Position numbers and translations under genes: made by a program. This document shows, piece by piece, positions 9,266 through 18,411 of a DNA stretch of 64,000 nucleotides. Origin of the DNA: Aliidiomarina sedimenti (GTDB lineage: Bacteria; Pseudomonadota; Gammaproteobacteria; Enterobacterales; Alteromonadaceae); assembly GCF_003986955.1 (NCBI RefSeq), contig NZ_PIPN01000001.1, positions 310,001 through 374,000 on the forward strand, read 5' to 3'. A model generated the notes under the pieces. It was not told the origin of the DNA. It made no database searches and saw nothing but the letters and a program-made list of their open reading frames with translations. Within the stretch, counting starts at the first letter, position 1; each line of letters begins with the position of its first letter.

Positions 9266-10334
9266 CTTTTCTGCAGGGCCGGCGATGTTGCCGGCCGCTG
9301 TGCTGAAAAAGGCACAGGCTGAATTACTTGATTGGCAGGGCCGTGGCGTGTCGGTGATGGAAGTTAGTCACCGTTCGCCGGAATACGTTGCGATGGCAGA
9401 AGAAGCGGAGCAGAACCTGCGTGATCTGATGGCCATTCCGGACAATTATGCGGTGTTATTTATGCATGGTGGCGGGCGTAACCATTTCTCAGCGGTACCG
9501 CAGAATATTGCCAGTGCGGATGCCACTGTCGATTACGTCACCACTGGCAGTTGGTCACAGATTGCGTTTGACGAAGCGAAGAAGTATGTCGGCAAGGTCA
9601 ATCTGGCAGCCAGCGCTGAAGATACAGCCCAAGGTAAAGCCATTCCGCAGTTCGAAAACTGGCAGTTAAGTGACGGCGCCGCCTACTTGCACTATTGCCC
9701 GAATGAGACCGTCGATGGGATTGCCTTGCATGAGATCCCGAATAGTAAAGCACCACTGGTGGCTGACATGTCATCGGTGATCCTTGCAGAGCCGCTCGAT
9801 GTGAGTAAATTCGGTGTGATTTACGCCGGCGCGCAAAAGAATATCGGACCGTCAGGCTTTTCGGTGGTTATTATTCGCAAAGACCTGCTTGAAACCCGGC
9901 AAAACCGTGTCTGCACAGTAATGAATTATCAGGTGCAGGACCCAGAACGTTCAATGTACAACACCCCCAACACCTGGGCCTGGTATCTGTCTGGTGAAGT
10001 ATTTAAGTGGCTTAAAGCAGAAGGTGGCGTCGCCGCTATGGGTGAGCGCAACCATGCCAAGGCTCGCTTGTTATACGAGTGCATTGATAATAATCCGTTT
10101 TATCAGAATCAGGTCCACCCGCGTAACCGCTCAATCATGAATGTGCCTTTTCAGCTGGCTAAGCCTGAGCTTGACGCTACTTTCTTAAAAGAAGCGGCGG
10201 AGGAAGGTCTGGTGGCGTTGAAGGGACATCGTTTTGTCGGTGGCATGCGAGCCAGCATGTACAATGCGATGCCGTACGAAGGTACCCGGGCGCTGGTCGA
10301 TTTTATGACCCGCTTTGCTCAGCGAAACCGCTGA
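9252..10334 (+). CDS. serC: Phosphoserine aminotransferase
   Basis: A 360-residue PLP enzyme of serine and pyridoxal phosphate synthesis, converting 3-phosphohydroxypyruvate to phosphoserine. It begins [10 protein letters not shown], the typical SerC start. The PLP lysine is in [10 protein letters not shown] near residue 198. The ATG lies inside the last codons of gyrA (14-bp overlap) and is preceded by AGGTGG, so translation is probably coupled to gyrA. A longer in-frame reading upstream into gyrA has no SerC similarity and is rejected. hisC and aroA follow, as in the gyrA-serC supercluster of other gammaproteobacteria. Confidence 0.97.
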   Translation: MTIHNFSAGPAMLPAAVLKKAQAELLDWQGRGVSVMEVSHRSPEYVAMAEEAEQNLRDLMAIPDNYAVLFMHGGGRNHFSAVPQNIASADATVDYVTTGSWSQIAFDEAKKYVGKVNLAASAEDTAQGKAIPQFENWQLSDGAAYLHYCPNETVDGIALHEIPNSKAPLVADMSSVILAEPLDVSKFGVIYAGAQKNIGPSGFSVVIIRKDLLETRQNRVCTVMNYQVQDPERSMYNTPNTWAWYLSGEVFKWLKAEGGVAAMGERNHAKARLLYECIDNNPFYQNQVHPRNRSIMNVPFQLAKPELDATFLKEAAEEGLVALKGHRFVGGMRASMYNAMPYEGTRALVDFMTRFAQRNR

Positions 10335-10387
10335 TAACGAACAATAAAAATTACTTTAAAACACCAACAAGTAGGATAACAAGATCA

Positions 10388-11497
10388 ATGACTACTAGCT
10401 TTAACCCTGCAGAGTTGGCCTTACCAGGCATACGCGAACTACAGCCGTATCAGGCCGGTAAGCCAATTGAAGAGCTCGAGCGTGAACTAGGTATCAAAGA
10501 TATTGTGAAACTAGCGTCCAATGAAAACCCGTTAGGGGTAAGCCCGGCTGTTCAGGCAGCGCTAACCACCGCCATTAGTGGTCTGGCCCGTTACCCGGAC
10601 GCCAACGGCTTTTATCTGAAAGACGCCTTAGCGACTAAATTTACGGTTGATATCAACCAGGTTACGCTGGGCAACGGCTCCAACGACGTGTTGGAATTAC
10701 TGGCCCGGACCTTCGTTCAGCCTCAGCATGAAGTAATCTTTTCGCAGCACGCGTTTGTGGTGTACCCCCTGGTAACTAAGGCCATAGGCGCTACGCCGGT
10801 GCAGGTCAAAGCGAAAGACTATGGCCATGATCTGGATGCAATGGCAGCCGCTGTTACTGATAAAACCCGGATGATTTTCATCGCCAACCCGAACAACCCG
10901 ACCGGAACCTTCCTGCAGAAACAGGACATCGAAGCGTTTTTACAGAAAGTACCGGCGCATGTTTTGGTGGTGCTGGACGAAGCCTACTATGAGTATGTGC
11001 CAGAGCATGAACGCGCGCCGTCGATGCAGTGGATTGACCGTTTTCCGAACCTGGTAGTCTGCCGCACCTTTTCAAAAGCCTATGGGCTTGCTGGTTTGCG
11101 TGCTGGTTTTGCGGTGTCACATGCTGCAGTAGCAGACCTGATGAACCGTATCCGTCAGCCATTTAATATGAATCAGCTGGCACTAACGGCAGCCCTTGCA
11201 GCGCTGACCGATGAGCATTTTTTAGCGGAATCTATCGACGTCAATCAGGCCGGTATGACGCAGCTGATTGATTTTTGCGACCAGCATGGCCTTAACTATA
11301 TTCCGTCGCATGGTAATTTCCTCACCATCGAAGTAGGGCCGAACGCAGCGGATATCTATCAGAAGCTGTTGCTGGCTGGTGTCATTGTACGCCCAGTGGG
11401 CGGCTATGAGCTGCCAAATCATCTGCGTGTGAGCATCGGCCTGGCTGATGAAAATGACGCGTTTTGCAAAGCAATGGAGTCTATTCTTAGCGAATGA
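10388..11497 (+). CDS. hisC: Histidinol-phosphate aminotransferase (HisC2 type)
   Basis: A 369-residue class I/II PLP aminotransferase. Visible motifs are SNENPLG near residue 42, NPNNPTG near 165, the DEAYYEY segment, and the PLP lysine in [12 protein letters not shown] near residue 228. It resembles the HisC2 group found outside the his operon, between serC and aroA, which often also accepts aromatic keto acids. The stop overlaps the aroA start by 4 bp (ATGA), so the two are translationally coupled. Whether its main substrate is histidinol phosphate, or phenylpyruvate and its relatives, is not decidable here. Confidence 0.9.
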   Translation: MTTSFNPAELALPGIRELQPYQAGKPIEELERELGIKDIVKLASNENPLGVSPAVQAALTTAISGLARYPDANGFYLKDALATKFTVDINQVTLGNGSNDVLELLARTFVQPQHEVIFSQHAFVVYPLVTKAIGATPVQVKAKDYGHDLDAMAAAVTDKTRMIFIANPNNPTGTFLQKQDIEAFLQKVPAHVLVVLDEAYYEYVPEHERAPSMQWIDRFPNLVVCRTFSKAYGLAGLRAGFAVSHAAVADLMNRIRQPFNMNQLALTAALAALTDEHFLAESIDVNQAGMTQLIDFCDQHGLNYIPSHGNFLTIEVGPNAADIYQKLLLAGVIVRPVGGYELPNHLRVSIGLADENDAFCKAMESILSE

Positions 11498-12783
11498 ACA
11501 CCCTAAAACTGGATCCGCAACGGTTAGCCAGTGGCAAAGTCCGCTTACCAGGCTCGAAGAGCATGGCTAACCGTGCCTTATTATTGTCCGCATTAGCCAG
11601 TGGTACGACGCGTTTGCGTAATATGCTGGATAGTGATGACACGCGCTACATGCGTAGGGCGCTGATTCAGTTAGGTGTCGGCTTGCGCGAGCAGACGCTG
11701 GATGGTGAGCTGGTTATTGAGGTCGATGGCCTTGGCCGGTTGTTCCAATGCTCAGAGTCGCAACAACTCCATCTGGGGAACGCAGGAACCGCGATGCGGC
11801 CGCTGGCGGCCGCACTCGCATTCAGTCAGGGTGACTATGTTCTGACTGGTGATAAGCGCATGTTTGAGCGGCCAATCGGGCCGCTGATTGAAGCCCTGAC
11901 TGCAATGGGTGCTGATATAGAGTACCAGCAGAACGAAGGCTACCCGCCGTTGTTGGTCCATGGCCAGGCGTTTAGCGGCGGCAGTGTCTGCATTGACGGT
12001 AGCCTTTCCAGCCAGTTTATTACTGCGTTGTTAATGGTATTGCCGTTTAATCAAGTAGCGACACATGTCACCCTGACCGGAGAGTTAGTGTCGCTGCCGT
12101 ATATTGAACTGACCCTTGCTATGATGGAACGCTTTGGGGTGGTGGTCGAGCGCATATCAGACCGCGAGTTCATGGTACCTGCCACCGGCGGCTACCAGTC
12201 GTCCGGTGAGTTTCTTATCGAAGGGGACGCCTCCAGCGCATCTTATTTTCTTGCCGCAGCAGCGATCGCAGGCGGCACCGTGCGGGTCGAAGGCACTGGT
12301 CAGAAAAGTCTGCAGGGTGATATAGCCTTTGCCAGCGTGCTCCAGCAAATGGGCGCAAAGGTGACCTGGGGTGACGACTTTATTGAAGTTGAGAAAGGCC
12401 GGCTGGAAGGCGGTCAGTTTGATCTCAATGCCATTCCCGATGCGGCAATGACCATAGCAACCACCGCGCTTTTTGCTGCGGGGGCAACCGAAATACGCAA
12501 TGTCTACAACTGGCGCCTGAAAGAAACCGACCGTCTTGCCGCGATGGCCACTGAATTGCGCAAAACAGGCGCTGAGGTGGAAGAGGGCGAAGACTATTTA
12601 CGCATTGTCCCACCCACCACTATTAAGCATGCTCAGATAGCAACCTATGACGATCATCGCATGGCAATGTGCTTTGCATTGCTTGCCTTTGCGCCGGCAG
12701 GCGTTGAAATTGAAGACCCTGCCTGCTGTGCAAAAACCTATCCCGACTTTTTTCAAGACTTCGCGAAAATCTGTCATCTCTAG
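11494..12783 (+). CDS. aroA: 3-phosphoshikimate 1-carboxyvinyltransferase (EPSP synthase)
   Basis: A 429-residue EPSP synthase, which joins PEP to shikimate 3-phosphate in the common aromatic pathway. The substrate-binding start [13 protein letters not shown] is at about residue 19, and the PEP-site segment [10 protein letters not shown] is near residue 96. The late signature [17 protein letters not shown] and the closing DDHRMAM segment are intact. GNAGTAMRP carries the alanine typical of class I enzymes. It is the last member of the serC-hisC-aroA group, and cmk follows behind its own promoter. Confidence 0.97.
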   Translation: MNTLKLDPQRLASGKVRLPGSKSMANRALLLSALASGTTRLRNMLDSDDTRYMRRALIQLGVGLREQTLDGELVIEVDGLGRLFQCSESQQLHLGNAGTAMRPLAAALAFSQGDYVLTGDKRMFERPIGPLIEALTAMGADIEYQQNEGYPPLLVHGQAFSGGSVCIDGSLSSQFITALLMVLPFNQVATHVTLTGELVSLPYIELTLAMMERFGVVVERISDREFMVPATGGYQSSGEFLIEGDASSASYFLAAAAIAGGTVRVEGTGQKSLQGDIAFASVLQQMGAKVTWGDDFIEVEKGRLEGGQFDLNAIPDAAMTIATTALFAAGATEIRNVYNWRLKETDRLAAMATELRKTGAEVEEGEDYLRIVPPTTIKHAQIATYDDHRMAMCFALLAFAPAGVEIEDPACCAKTYPDFFQDFAKICHL

Positions 12784-12814
12784 CTGCCAACATGGCTTTT
12801 TCGGCCAAAGTCCG

Positions 12815-12820
12815 TATAAT
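12815..12820 (+). promoter_or_regulatory. Probable -10 element of a cmk-rpsA promoter
   Basis: A perfect TATAAT follows TCCG and is followed by a GC-rich stretch, 74 bp before the cmk ATG. No good -35 hexamer stands 16-18 bp upstream, so the promoter call rests on the -10 alone. Confidence 0.5.
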
Positions 12821-12893
12821 TACGCCGCCTGATTCATGCACTGGTGAAGTTCCCGGTGCGTGACTACATGTTCCAAATACGTAAGAGGAAGTT

Positions 12894-13580
12894 ATGTCAG
12901 CGAACCCACCTGTAATTACCATTGACGGTCCAAGTGGCTCCGGGAAGGGCACTATCAGTCGTATGCTGGCAGATAAACTGGGGTGGTACCTGCTTGACAG
13001 TGGAGCCATTTATCGAGTGTTAGCCGTGGCCTCACTGCATCATAATTTTGGTCCTCAGGATGAAGAAAGCCTGGTCGCACTGGCGACCGATCTGGATGTT
13101 AAGTTCATTGCTAATGACGAAACCGGCCTGACCCATGTGATACTGGAAGGTGAGGACGTCACCATGGCCATCCGGACGCAGGAAGTGGCTAATCAGGCGT
13201 CAAAAATTGCGGCGTTACCACGGGTGCGCGAAGCCTTGCTTAGGCGCCAACGTGCGTTTCGTGAAATGCCCGGCCTGGTCGCAGACGGTCGCGATATGGG
13301 CACCGTGGTTTTCCCTGATGCCGAAGCGAAAATATTTTTAACGGCGAGCGCCGAGGAACGTGCCCGGCGACGTTTTAATCAATTGCAAGAAAAAGGCATG
13401 GATGCTAATATGGACGCACTCGTCACAGAAATTCGTGAGCGTGACGAACGGGATATGAATCGCTCCGCGGCACCATTAAAGCCAGCGGAGGGTTCGCTTA
13501 TGTTGGATTCGACAGCGATGTCAATCGATAAAGTCTTGGACGAAGTGCTGCAGTACGCACATCACAAGCTTTCAGCATAA
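12894..13580 (+). CDS. cmk: Cytidylate kinase
   Basis: A 228-residue kinase phosphorylating CMP and dCMP. The P-loop GPSGSGKGT is at about residue 12, the base-selecting DSGAIYR follows near 37, and [13 protein letters not shown] carries the CMP-binding residues. The lid region is [18 protein letters not shown] precedes the ATG. The gene lies directly before rpsA, a gene pair conserved across proteobacteria. Part of rpsA transcription may start upstream of cmk. Confidence 0.97.
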   Translation: MSANPPVITIDGPSGSGKGTISRMLADKLGWYLLDSGAIYRVLAVASLHHNFGPQDEESLVALATDLDVKFIANDETGLTHVILEGEDVTMAIRTQEVANQASKIAALPRVREALLRRQRAFREMPGLVADGRDMGTVVFPDAEAKIFLTASAEERARRRFNQLQEKGMDANMDALVTEIRERDERDMNRSAAPLKPAEGSLMLDSTAMSIDKVLDEVLQYAHHKLSA

Positions 13581-13596
13581 GCCGGTACATGTTCTG

Positions 13597-13616
13597 AAAC
13601 CTGTGTAAGCAGGTTT
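13597..13616 (+). promoter_or_regulatory. Hairpin in the cmk-rpsA spacer
   Basis: AAACCTG and CAGGTTT form a 7-bp stem with a TGTAAG loop 16 bases after the cmk stop. Only a short T stretch follows, so it is a weak terminator or a leader structure of rpsA mRNA rather than a clear stop signal. Confidence 0.45.
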
Positions 13617-13710
13617 TCACGGTCAGCGCCAGGAGGGTGCTGATAATCATTCACAACCCCATTCGACAGTGACGTCAATGGATGTAACCTAACCTAAAGT
13701 ATCTAATCAT

Positions 13711-15384
13711 ATGACCGAAAATTTTGCCCAGCTTTTTGAAGAAAGCTTACAAGAAGTCGAAACACGTCCTGGTGCCATCATTAAAGGCACTATCGTTGCC
13801 ATTCAGAAAGACCTTATTTTGGTTGACGCAGGTCTTAAATCTGAAAGTGCTATCCCAGCTGAACAGTTCCTGAACGCCGAAGGCGAGCTGGAAATCGAAG
13901 TTGGTGATGTAGTTGATGTAGCATTGGACGCGGTAGAAGACGGCTTCGGCGAAACCATCCTGTCTCGTGAGAAAGCGAAGCGCTATGAAGCTTGGCTGCA
14001 GCTTGAGAAAGCCTACGAGAACGAAGAAACTGTTATCGGTGTTATCAACGGTAAAGTTAAAGGCGGTTTCACTGTTGAACTGAACGGTGTTCGCGCATTC
14101 TTACCAGGTTCTTTGGTTGACGTACGTCCAGTACGCGACACGGCACACCTGGAAGGTAAAGATTTAGAATTCAAAGTGATCAAGCTGGATCAGAAGCGCA
14201 ACAACGTTGTTGTGTCTCGCCGTGCTGTTATCGAGAAAGAGAACAGTGCAGAGCGTGAAGAGCTGCTTGAGAACCTGCAGGAAGGCCAGGAAGTTACTGG
14301 TATCGTTAAGAACCTGACTGACTACGGCGCGTTCGTAGATTTAGGCGGTGTTGACGGTCTTCTGCATATCACTGACATGGCCTGGAAGCGCGTTAAGCAT
14401 CCAAGCGAGATCGTAAATGTCGGTGATGAAATTAACTGTAAAGTATTGAAGTTTGACCGTGAGCGTACTCGCGTATCACTGGGTCTGAAGCAACTGGGTG
14501 AAGATCCGTGGAGCGATATCGCTACTCGTTACCCAGAAGGTGCTCGCCTGACTGGTCGCGTAACTAACCTGACTGACTACGGCTGCTTCGTTGAAATCGA
14601 AGAAGGCGTTGAAGGCCTGGTTCACGTGTCTGAAATGGATTGGACCAACAAAAACGTTCACCCATCTAAGGTTGTAAACCTGGATGACAGCGTTGAAGTA
14701 ATGGTTCTTGAAATTGACGAAGAGCGTCGTCGTATTTCTCTGGGTCTGAAACAGTGCAAGCCTAACCCTTGGGAAGAGTTTGCGAAGACCTACCAGAAAG
14801 GTGACAAAGTTAGCGGTAAGATCAAATCTATCACTGACTTCGGTATCTTCATTGGTCTTGAAGGCGGTATCGACGGTCTGGTTCACTTGTCTGACATTTC
14901 CTGGAATGCAAACGGCGAAGAAGCTGTTCGTGAGTACAAGAAAAGTGAAGAAGTGGAAGCCGTGGTACTCCAGGTTGACGCAGAACGTGAGCGTATCTCA
15001 TTGGGCGTGAAGCAAATTTCTGAAGATCCAGTTAACAACTATCTGACAGCTACCAAGAAGGGTGCTATTGTTACTGGTACTATCACAGAAGTTGACGCTA
15101 AAGGTGCAACTGTAGAGTTGACTGAAGGCGTTGAAGGTTACATCCGTGTAGCAGACATTTCGCGTGACCGTATTGAAGATGCATCAGACGTGCTGAAAGC
15201 TGGCGAATCTGTTGAAGCACGCTTCATGGGCGTTGACCGTAAGAACCGTGTTCTTAGCTTGTCTATCAAAGCGAAAGACGAAGCTGAAGAGAAAGTTGCG
15301 GTTGAGTCGGTTAACAACCAACAGGACGACAAAGCATTCGGTAACGCAATGGCTGAAGCGTTCAAAGCGGCAAAAGAAGACTAA
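13711..15384 (+). CDS. rpsA: 30S ribosomal protein S1
   Basis: A 557-residue S1 protein that brings mRNA to the 30S subunit. Six S1/OB-fold repeats are visible, at roughly residues 21-87, 105-171, 192-260, 277-347, 364-434 and 451-520. The core ones share the pattern TDYGAFVDL...[10 protein letters not shown]. The ATG at 13711 matches the conserved start [13 protein letters not shown]. No good Shine-Dalgarno sequence precedes it, as in E. coli, where S1 mRNA starts from a structured leader that the protein itself represses. Codon use is noticeably biased, as expected for a highly expressed gene. ihfB follows 50 bp later. Confidence 0.98.
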   Translation: MTENFAQLFEESLQEVETRPGAIIKGTIVAIQKDLILVDAGLKSESAIPAEQFLNAEGELEIEVGDVVDVALDAVEDGFGETILSREKAKRYEAWLQLEKAYENEETVIGVINGKVKGGFTVELNGVRAFLPGSLVDVRPVRDTAHLEGKDLEFKVIKLDQKRNNVVVSRRAVIEKENSAEREELLENLQEGQEVTGIVKNLTDYGAFVDLGGVDGLLHITDMAWKRVKHPSEIVNVGDEINCKVLKFDRERTRVSLGLKQLGEDPWSDIATRYPEGARLTGRVTNLTDYGCFVEIEEGVEGLVHVSEMDWTNKNVHPSKVVNLDDSVEVMVLEIDEERRRISLGLKQCKPNPWEEFAKTYQKGDKVSGKIKSITDFGIFIGLEGGIDGLVHLSDISWNANGEEAVREYKKSEEVEAVVLQVDAERERISLGVKQISEDPVNNYLTATKKGAIVTGTITEVDAKGATVELTEGVEGYIRVADISRDRIEDASDVLKAGESVEARFMGVDRKNRVLSLSIKAKDEAEEKVAVESVNNQQDDKAFGNAMAEAFKAAKED

Positions 15385-15434
15385 GCTTCTTTTGAAAGGC
15401 GATGTGGCTGCGCGCGAGTTGAAAAGGATCAGGT

Positions 15435-15725
15435 ATGACTAAATCAGAGTTGATCGAACAACTGGCAGATAAGCAGCCGCATTTAAGCCCCAGAGACGTG
15501 GAACGCTCGGTTAAAGAGGTGCTTGAGTCATTGATTCATGCACTCTCTAACGGAGACCGGGTCGAAGTTCGCGGCTTTGGGAGCTTTTCATTGCATTACC
15601 GCGAGCCCCGCATGGGGCGTAACCCGAAAACGGGCGATAAAGTGCAGTTGGACGGTAAGTACGTTCCACACTTTAAGCCAGGTAAAGCGTTACGGGATCG
15701 TGTGAATGCGGTGCACGCTGGCTAA
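15435..15725 (+). CDS. ihfB: Integration host factor subunit beta
   Basis: A 96-residue HU/IHF-family DNA-bending protein, paired in the cell with IhfA. The DNA-binding arm carries the family signature [23 protein letters not shown] near residues 45-65, where the proline that intercalates in DNA is expected. The ATG is preceded by AAGGATCAGG. It follows rpsA, as in many gammaproteobacteria, and ends in a strong terminator. Confidence 0.97.
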   Translation: MTKSELIEQLADKQPHLSPRDVERSVKEVLESLIHALSNGDRVEVRGFGSFSLHYREPRMGRNPKTGDKVQLDGKYVPHFKPGKALRDRVNAVHAG

Positions 15726-15738
15726 ACGTAGGTTTGTG

Positions 15739-15772
15739 AAAAAGGCATGCTATAATGGCATGCCTTTTTTTT
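15739..15772 (+). terminator. Intrinsic terminator after ihfB
   Basis: AAAAAGGCATGC and GCATGCCTTTTT form a 12-bp stem with a seven-base loop TATAATG, followed by further T residues. The loop itself contains a perfect -10 hexamer. Confidence 0.85.
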
Positions 15773-15805
15773 AACATGTACTGATTAACTTGCGAAGGAA
15801 AGCCT

Positions 15806-16060
15806 ATGTGGCGAGCGCTTTTTGTTCTCTTACCCTTGGCGGTGTTATTTATTTTTGCACTGGTGTTTGGTGCCCATAATAAAGTAGTGGTTCCTGTTAA
15901 TTTTATTGTTGCTCAAAAAGAGATGACCGTAGCCAGTTTATTGGCGTTGTTCCTTGCCGTCGGTTTTGTCTTTGGTGCATTGAGTCTGTCGCTAAGTTAT
16001 TGGCGGGAAAAGCTGAAGAACCGTCGCTTGCGCAAAGAACTTAATAAACGTAAGCACTGA
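15806..16060 (+). CDS. lapA: Lipopolysaccharide assembly protein LapA
   Basis: An 84-residue inner-membrane protein of the LapA/YciS (DUF1049) family. It has two membrane segments, at about residues 3-22 and 44-66, and a basic cytoplasmic tail (KLKNRRLRKELNKRKH). In E. coli LapA works with LapB to tie LPS synthesis to transport and to the FtsH-driven breakdown of LpxC. AAGGAA precedes the ATG. lapB begins 7 bp after the stop, so the two form a transcription unit. Confidence 0.92.
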   Translation: MWRALFVLLPLAVLFIFALVFGAHNKVVVPVNFIVAQKEMTVASLLALFLAVGFVFGALSLSLSYWREKLKNRRLRKELNKRKH

Positions 16061-16067
16061 GAGTCCT

Positions 16068-17225
16068 ATGCTTGAGCTGTTGTTTTTGCTGCTACCAATT
16101 GCTGCTGCCTATGGCTGGTTCATGGGCCGCAATAGTGTTCGCGCTGAGCAGCGTAAAGAGCAGGAACAGTTTTCACAGAAATATGTTACCGGTATCAACC
16201 TGTTGCTCTCTGATCAGAGCGACAAAGCGGTTGACCTTTTCGTCGATATACTCGATGTCGACAGTGAAACCCTTGATACGCATTGGGCCCTGGGCAAGCT
16301 ATTTCGCCGCCGTGGCGAAGTCGAGCGAGCCATCCGTATCCACCAGAACCTGATATCACGGCCATCACTGGCCGACCACGACAGGCATCAGGCGTTGTTC
16401 GAATTGGGCGAAGACTATTTATCTGCCGGTTTATATGACCGGGCAGAGAATATGTTTAGTGACCTGCAAAACCAACCCCGTTTTCGTGAACCCAGCTTAT
16501 ATAATTTAATCGCCATCTACGAGTCAACGCACGAGTGGCATAAGGCGATTAAAGTTGCTCTGAAAATTTCCCGCACCGACAAAAGCGTTGAACCTACGGT
16601 GGCTCAGTTTTACTGCGAGCTCGCCGACTTGCAGGAAGATGCTGAGACCTCCTTAAAATATTATGAAAAAGCGCTTAAACATGACCGCAGTTGCGTGCGT
16701 GCGGCTCTTGCACTTGGCCGCTGGTGGTTAGGCCAGGCCCGTTATAAAAAGGCGCTGGGCTATTTAACCCTGGTTAAAGATCAGGACATCGACTTTGTCA
16801 GCGAAGCGCTGCCGTTAATTCGGGATGCCTACCATGCCATGGGCGATACGCAAAGTTTCGCGGCATACTTACATGAGTGCCTGCAGATCTATCCCTCGGC
16901 CAGCGTGGTGAACATGCTAGCCGATTTAATTGCAGAGCAAAATCACGTCGAAGAAGCGGAGAATTTTCTCACGCAGGCGTTGGCTGAGAACCCAACGGCG
17001 AAAGGGTTTCATAAGTTGATTCAGTTGCATGTTCGCGAAGCAGAGCAGGGCAGAGCCAGAGAAAGCCTGGTGATGTTACAGAAAATGGTTGCTGAACGGT
17101 TGAAACTGAACGCGAAGTATCATTGCCGTCATTGTGGCTTTGCGACCCAGACATTGTACTGGCATTGCCCTTCCTGCAAGGCCTGGGCAGCAATTAAGCC
17201 GAGTAAAGGGCTGGATGGTGAATAA
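16068..17225 (+). CDS. lapB: Lipopolysaccharide assembly protein LapB (YciM)
   Basis: A 385-residue protein with one N-terminal membrane helix (about residues 2-18), a run of TPR repeats through the middle, and a C-terminal rubredoxin-like zinc/iron site. Two CxxC pairs of that site are visible as CRHCG and CPSC near residues 353-372. LapB is an essential regulator in E. coli that presents LpxC to the FtsH protease and so sets LPS output. The ending WAAIKPSKGLDG is typical of the family. It is coupled closely to lapA, and pyrF follows 15 bp later. Confidence 0.95.
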   Translation: MLELLFLLLPIAAAYGWFMGRNSVRAEQRKEQEQFSQKYVTGINLLLSDQSDKAVDLFVDILDVDSETLDTHWALGKLFRRRGEVERAIRIHQNLISRPSLADHDRHQALFELGEDYLSAGLYDRAENMFSDLQNQPRFREPSLYNLIAIYESTHEWHKAIKVALKISRTDKSVEPTVAQFYCELADLQEDAETSLKYYEKALKHDRSCVRAALALGRWWLGQARYKKALGYLTLVKDQDIDFVSEALPLIRDAYHAMGDTQSFAAYLHECLQIYPSASVVNMLADLIAEQNHVEEAENFLTQALAENPTAKGFHKLIQLHVREAEQGRARESLVMLQKMVAERLKLNAKYHCRHCGFATQTLYWHCPSCKAWAAIKPSKGLDGE

Positions 17226-17240
17226 AGGAGCTGGAACTGA

Positions 17241-17933
17241 ATGAACAAAGTGATTGTGGCGCTGGACTATGCGCAAGCGGATGAAGCGCTGACCTTCGTT
17301 AAAACCCTGGATAGTTCGCTATGCCGGGTCAAGGTAGGCAAAGAACTTTTTACCAGCGCAGGGCCGGCGCTGGTCGATGAACTCCATCGGCTGGGATTTG
17401 AAGTGTTTCTTGATCTCAAATTCCACGACATCCCAGCCACGGTGGCGAAAGCTGTCGCTGCGGCAGCACAACTTGGTGTGTGGATGGTCAATGTTCACGC
17501 CAGTGGCGGCGAAGAGATGATGAAAGCCGCGGCGTCTGCATTGCAACCGTTTGCCGGCAGCGCGCCCAAGCTGATTGCAGTGACGGTCCTTACCAGTATG
17601 TCGGAAAAGGAGCTGCACCAACTGGGTGTGCAACGATCGCTGCGGGAGCATGTTAGTGCGCTGGCTAAATTAAGCAAAGACTGTGGCCTTGATGGCGTCG
17701 TATGCTCGGCACAGGAAGCGGCAGATCTTCGGCGCGAACTGGGTAGTGACTTTCTGTTAGTGACCCCGGGGATACGCCCTCAGGGTAGTCAGGCGGATGA
17801 TCAAAAGCGGGTGATGACACCTAAACAGGCTATCGACGCCGGTGTCAGTTACCTGGTGATGGGCCGCCCGATACGTCATGCTGATGACCCGGTTGCGGCT
17901 CTGCATGCAGTCAATCAGAGCATTGCGGGTTAA
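17241..17933 (+). CDS. pyrF: Orotidine 5'-phosphate decarboxylase
   Basis: A 230-residue TIM-barrel decarboxylase that makes UMP in the last step of pyrimidine synthesis. The catalytic lysine-aspartate network is visible in [11 protein letters not shown] near residue 59-69, and the phosphate-binding end reads LVMGRPI near residue 210. AAAGGAG precedes the ATG. It follows lapB on the same strand, as in E. coli, and is closed by a terminator. Confidence 0.97.
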   Translation: MNKVIVALDYAQADEALTFVKTLDSSLCRVKVGKELFTSAGPALVDELHRLGFEVFLDLKFHDIPATVAKAVAAAAQLGVWMVNVHASGGEEMMKAAASALQPFAGSAPKLIAVTVLTSMSEKELHQLGVQRSLREHVSALAKLSKDCGLDGVVCSAQEAADLRRELGSDFLLVTPGIRPQGSQADDQKRVMTPKQAIDAGVSYLVMGRPIRHADDPVAALHAVNQSIAG

Positions 17934-17994
17934 CTCAAAGATGTCAGTTATTGCTGAAAGATAATTCAGCGTAGCAAAGCAGGTATACACTAAG

Positions 17995-18022
17995 AAGGCT
18001 GCAATGGATGCAGCCTTTTTGT
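17995..18022 (+). terminator. Intrinsic terminator after pyrF
   Basis: AAGGCTGCA and TGCAGCCTT form a perfect 9-bp stem with an ATGGA loop, followed by TTTGTTT. It separates lapAB-pyrF from the comEA-like gene. Confidence 0.85.
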
Positions 18023-18038
18023 TTATAAGGACGATGCT

Positions 18039-18347
18039 ATGTTATATAAAACGCTGATGTTTGCTTCTCTGTTAACTCCAATGGCCTTTACCGCACCCGC
18101 TCTGGCTGAGCCGTGGCAACCTGCTCAAGCACAGGCAGAAGCAGCACAACAGGCTAAGGTTAATATCAATCATGCGTCTGCTGAGCAACTTGCTCAGGCA
18201 TTACGCGGGGTGGGTATGGCCAGAGCCCAGGCGATCATTGAATTACGTGAGCGTCTGGGCGGCTTCACCGAAATCGAGCAGCTGTTACAGGTGAAAGGCC
18301 TGGGAATTCGAACACTGGAAAACAATAAAGATAAAATTGAGCTGTGA
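18039..18347 (+). CDS. ComEA-family helix-hairpin-helix DNA-binding protein
   Basis: A 102-residue exported protein. A signal peptide of about 23 residues ends in APALA, followed by a short spacer and a C-terminal helix-hairpin-helix domain starting VNINHASAEQLAQAL, with the second hairpin in VKGLGIRTLENNK. ComEA proteins bind incoming double-stranded DNA in the periplasm during natural transformation. Short versions like this one (YbaV type) are common in gammaproteobacteria. A role in DNA uptake is inference, since no other competence gene is nearby. AAGGA precedes the ATG. Terminators bound it on both sides, so it is a single-gene unit. Confidence 0.85.
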   Translation: MLYKTLMFASLLTPMAFTAPALAEPWQPAQAQAEAAQQAKVNINHASAEQLAQALRGVGMARAQAIIELRERLGGFTEIEQLLQVKGLGIRTLENNKDKIEL

Positions 18348-18358
18348 TCTGCTGGCAC

Positions 18359-18388
18359 AAAAAAGCCAGGCGATGGCCTGGCTTTTTT
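18359..18388. terminator. Bidirectional terminator between comEA-like gene and rne
   Basis: GCCAGGC and GCCTGGC pair across a GATG loop, flanked by six A residues and six T residues. It can end both the rightward comEA-like gene and the leftward rne transcript. Confidence 0.88.
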
Positions 18389-18411
18389 CTTTTAGCTAAC
18401 CGCTACGCCTT

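Noticed and set aside
8680-9315. A 211-codon minus-strand open frame across the gyrA end
   Set aside because: It is low-complexity, serine/threonine-rich, and mirrors gyrA codon bias; it also runs into serC.
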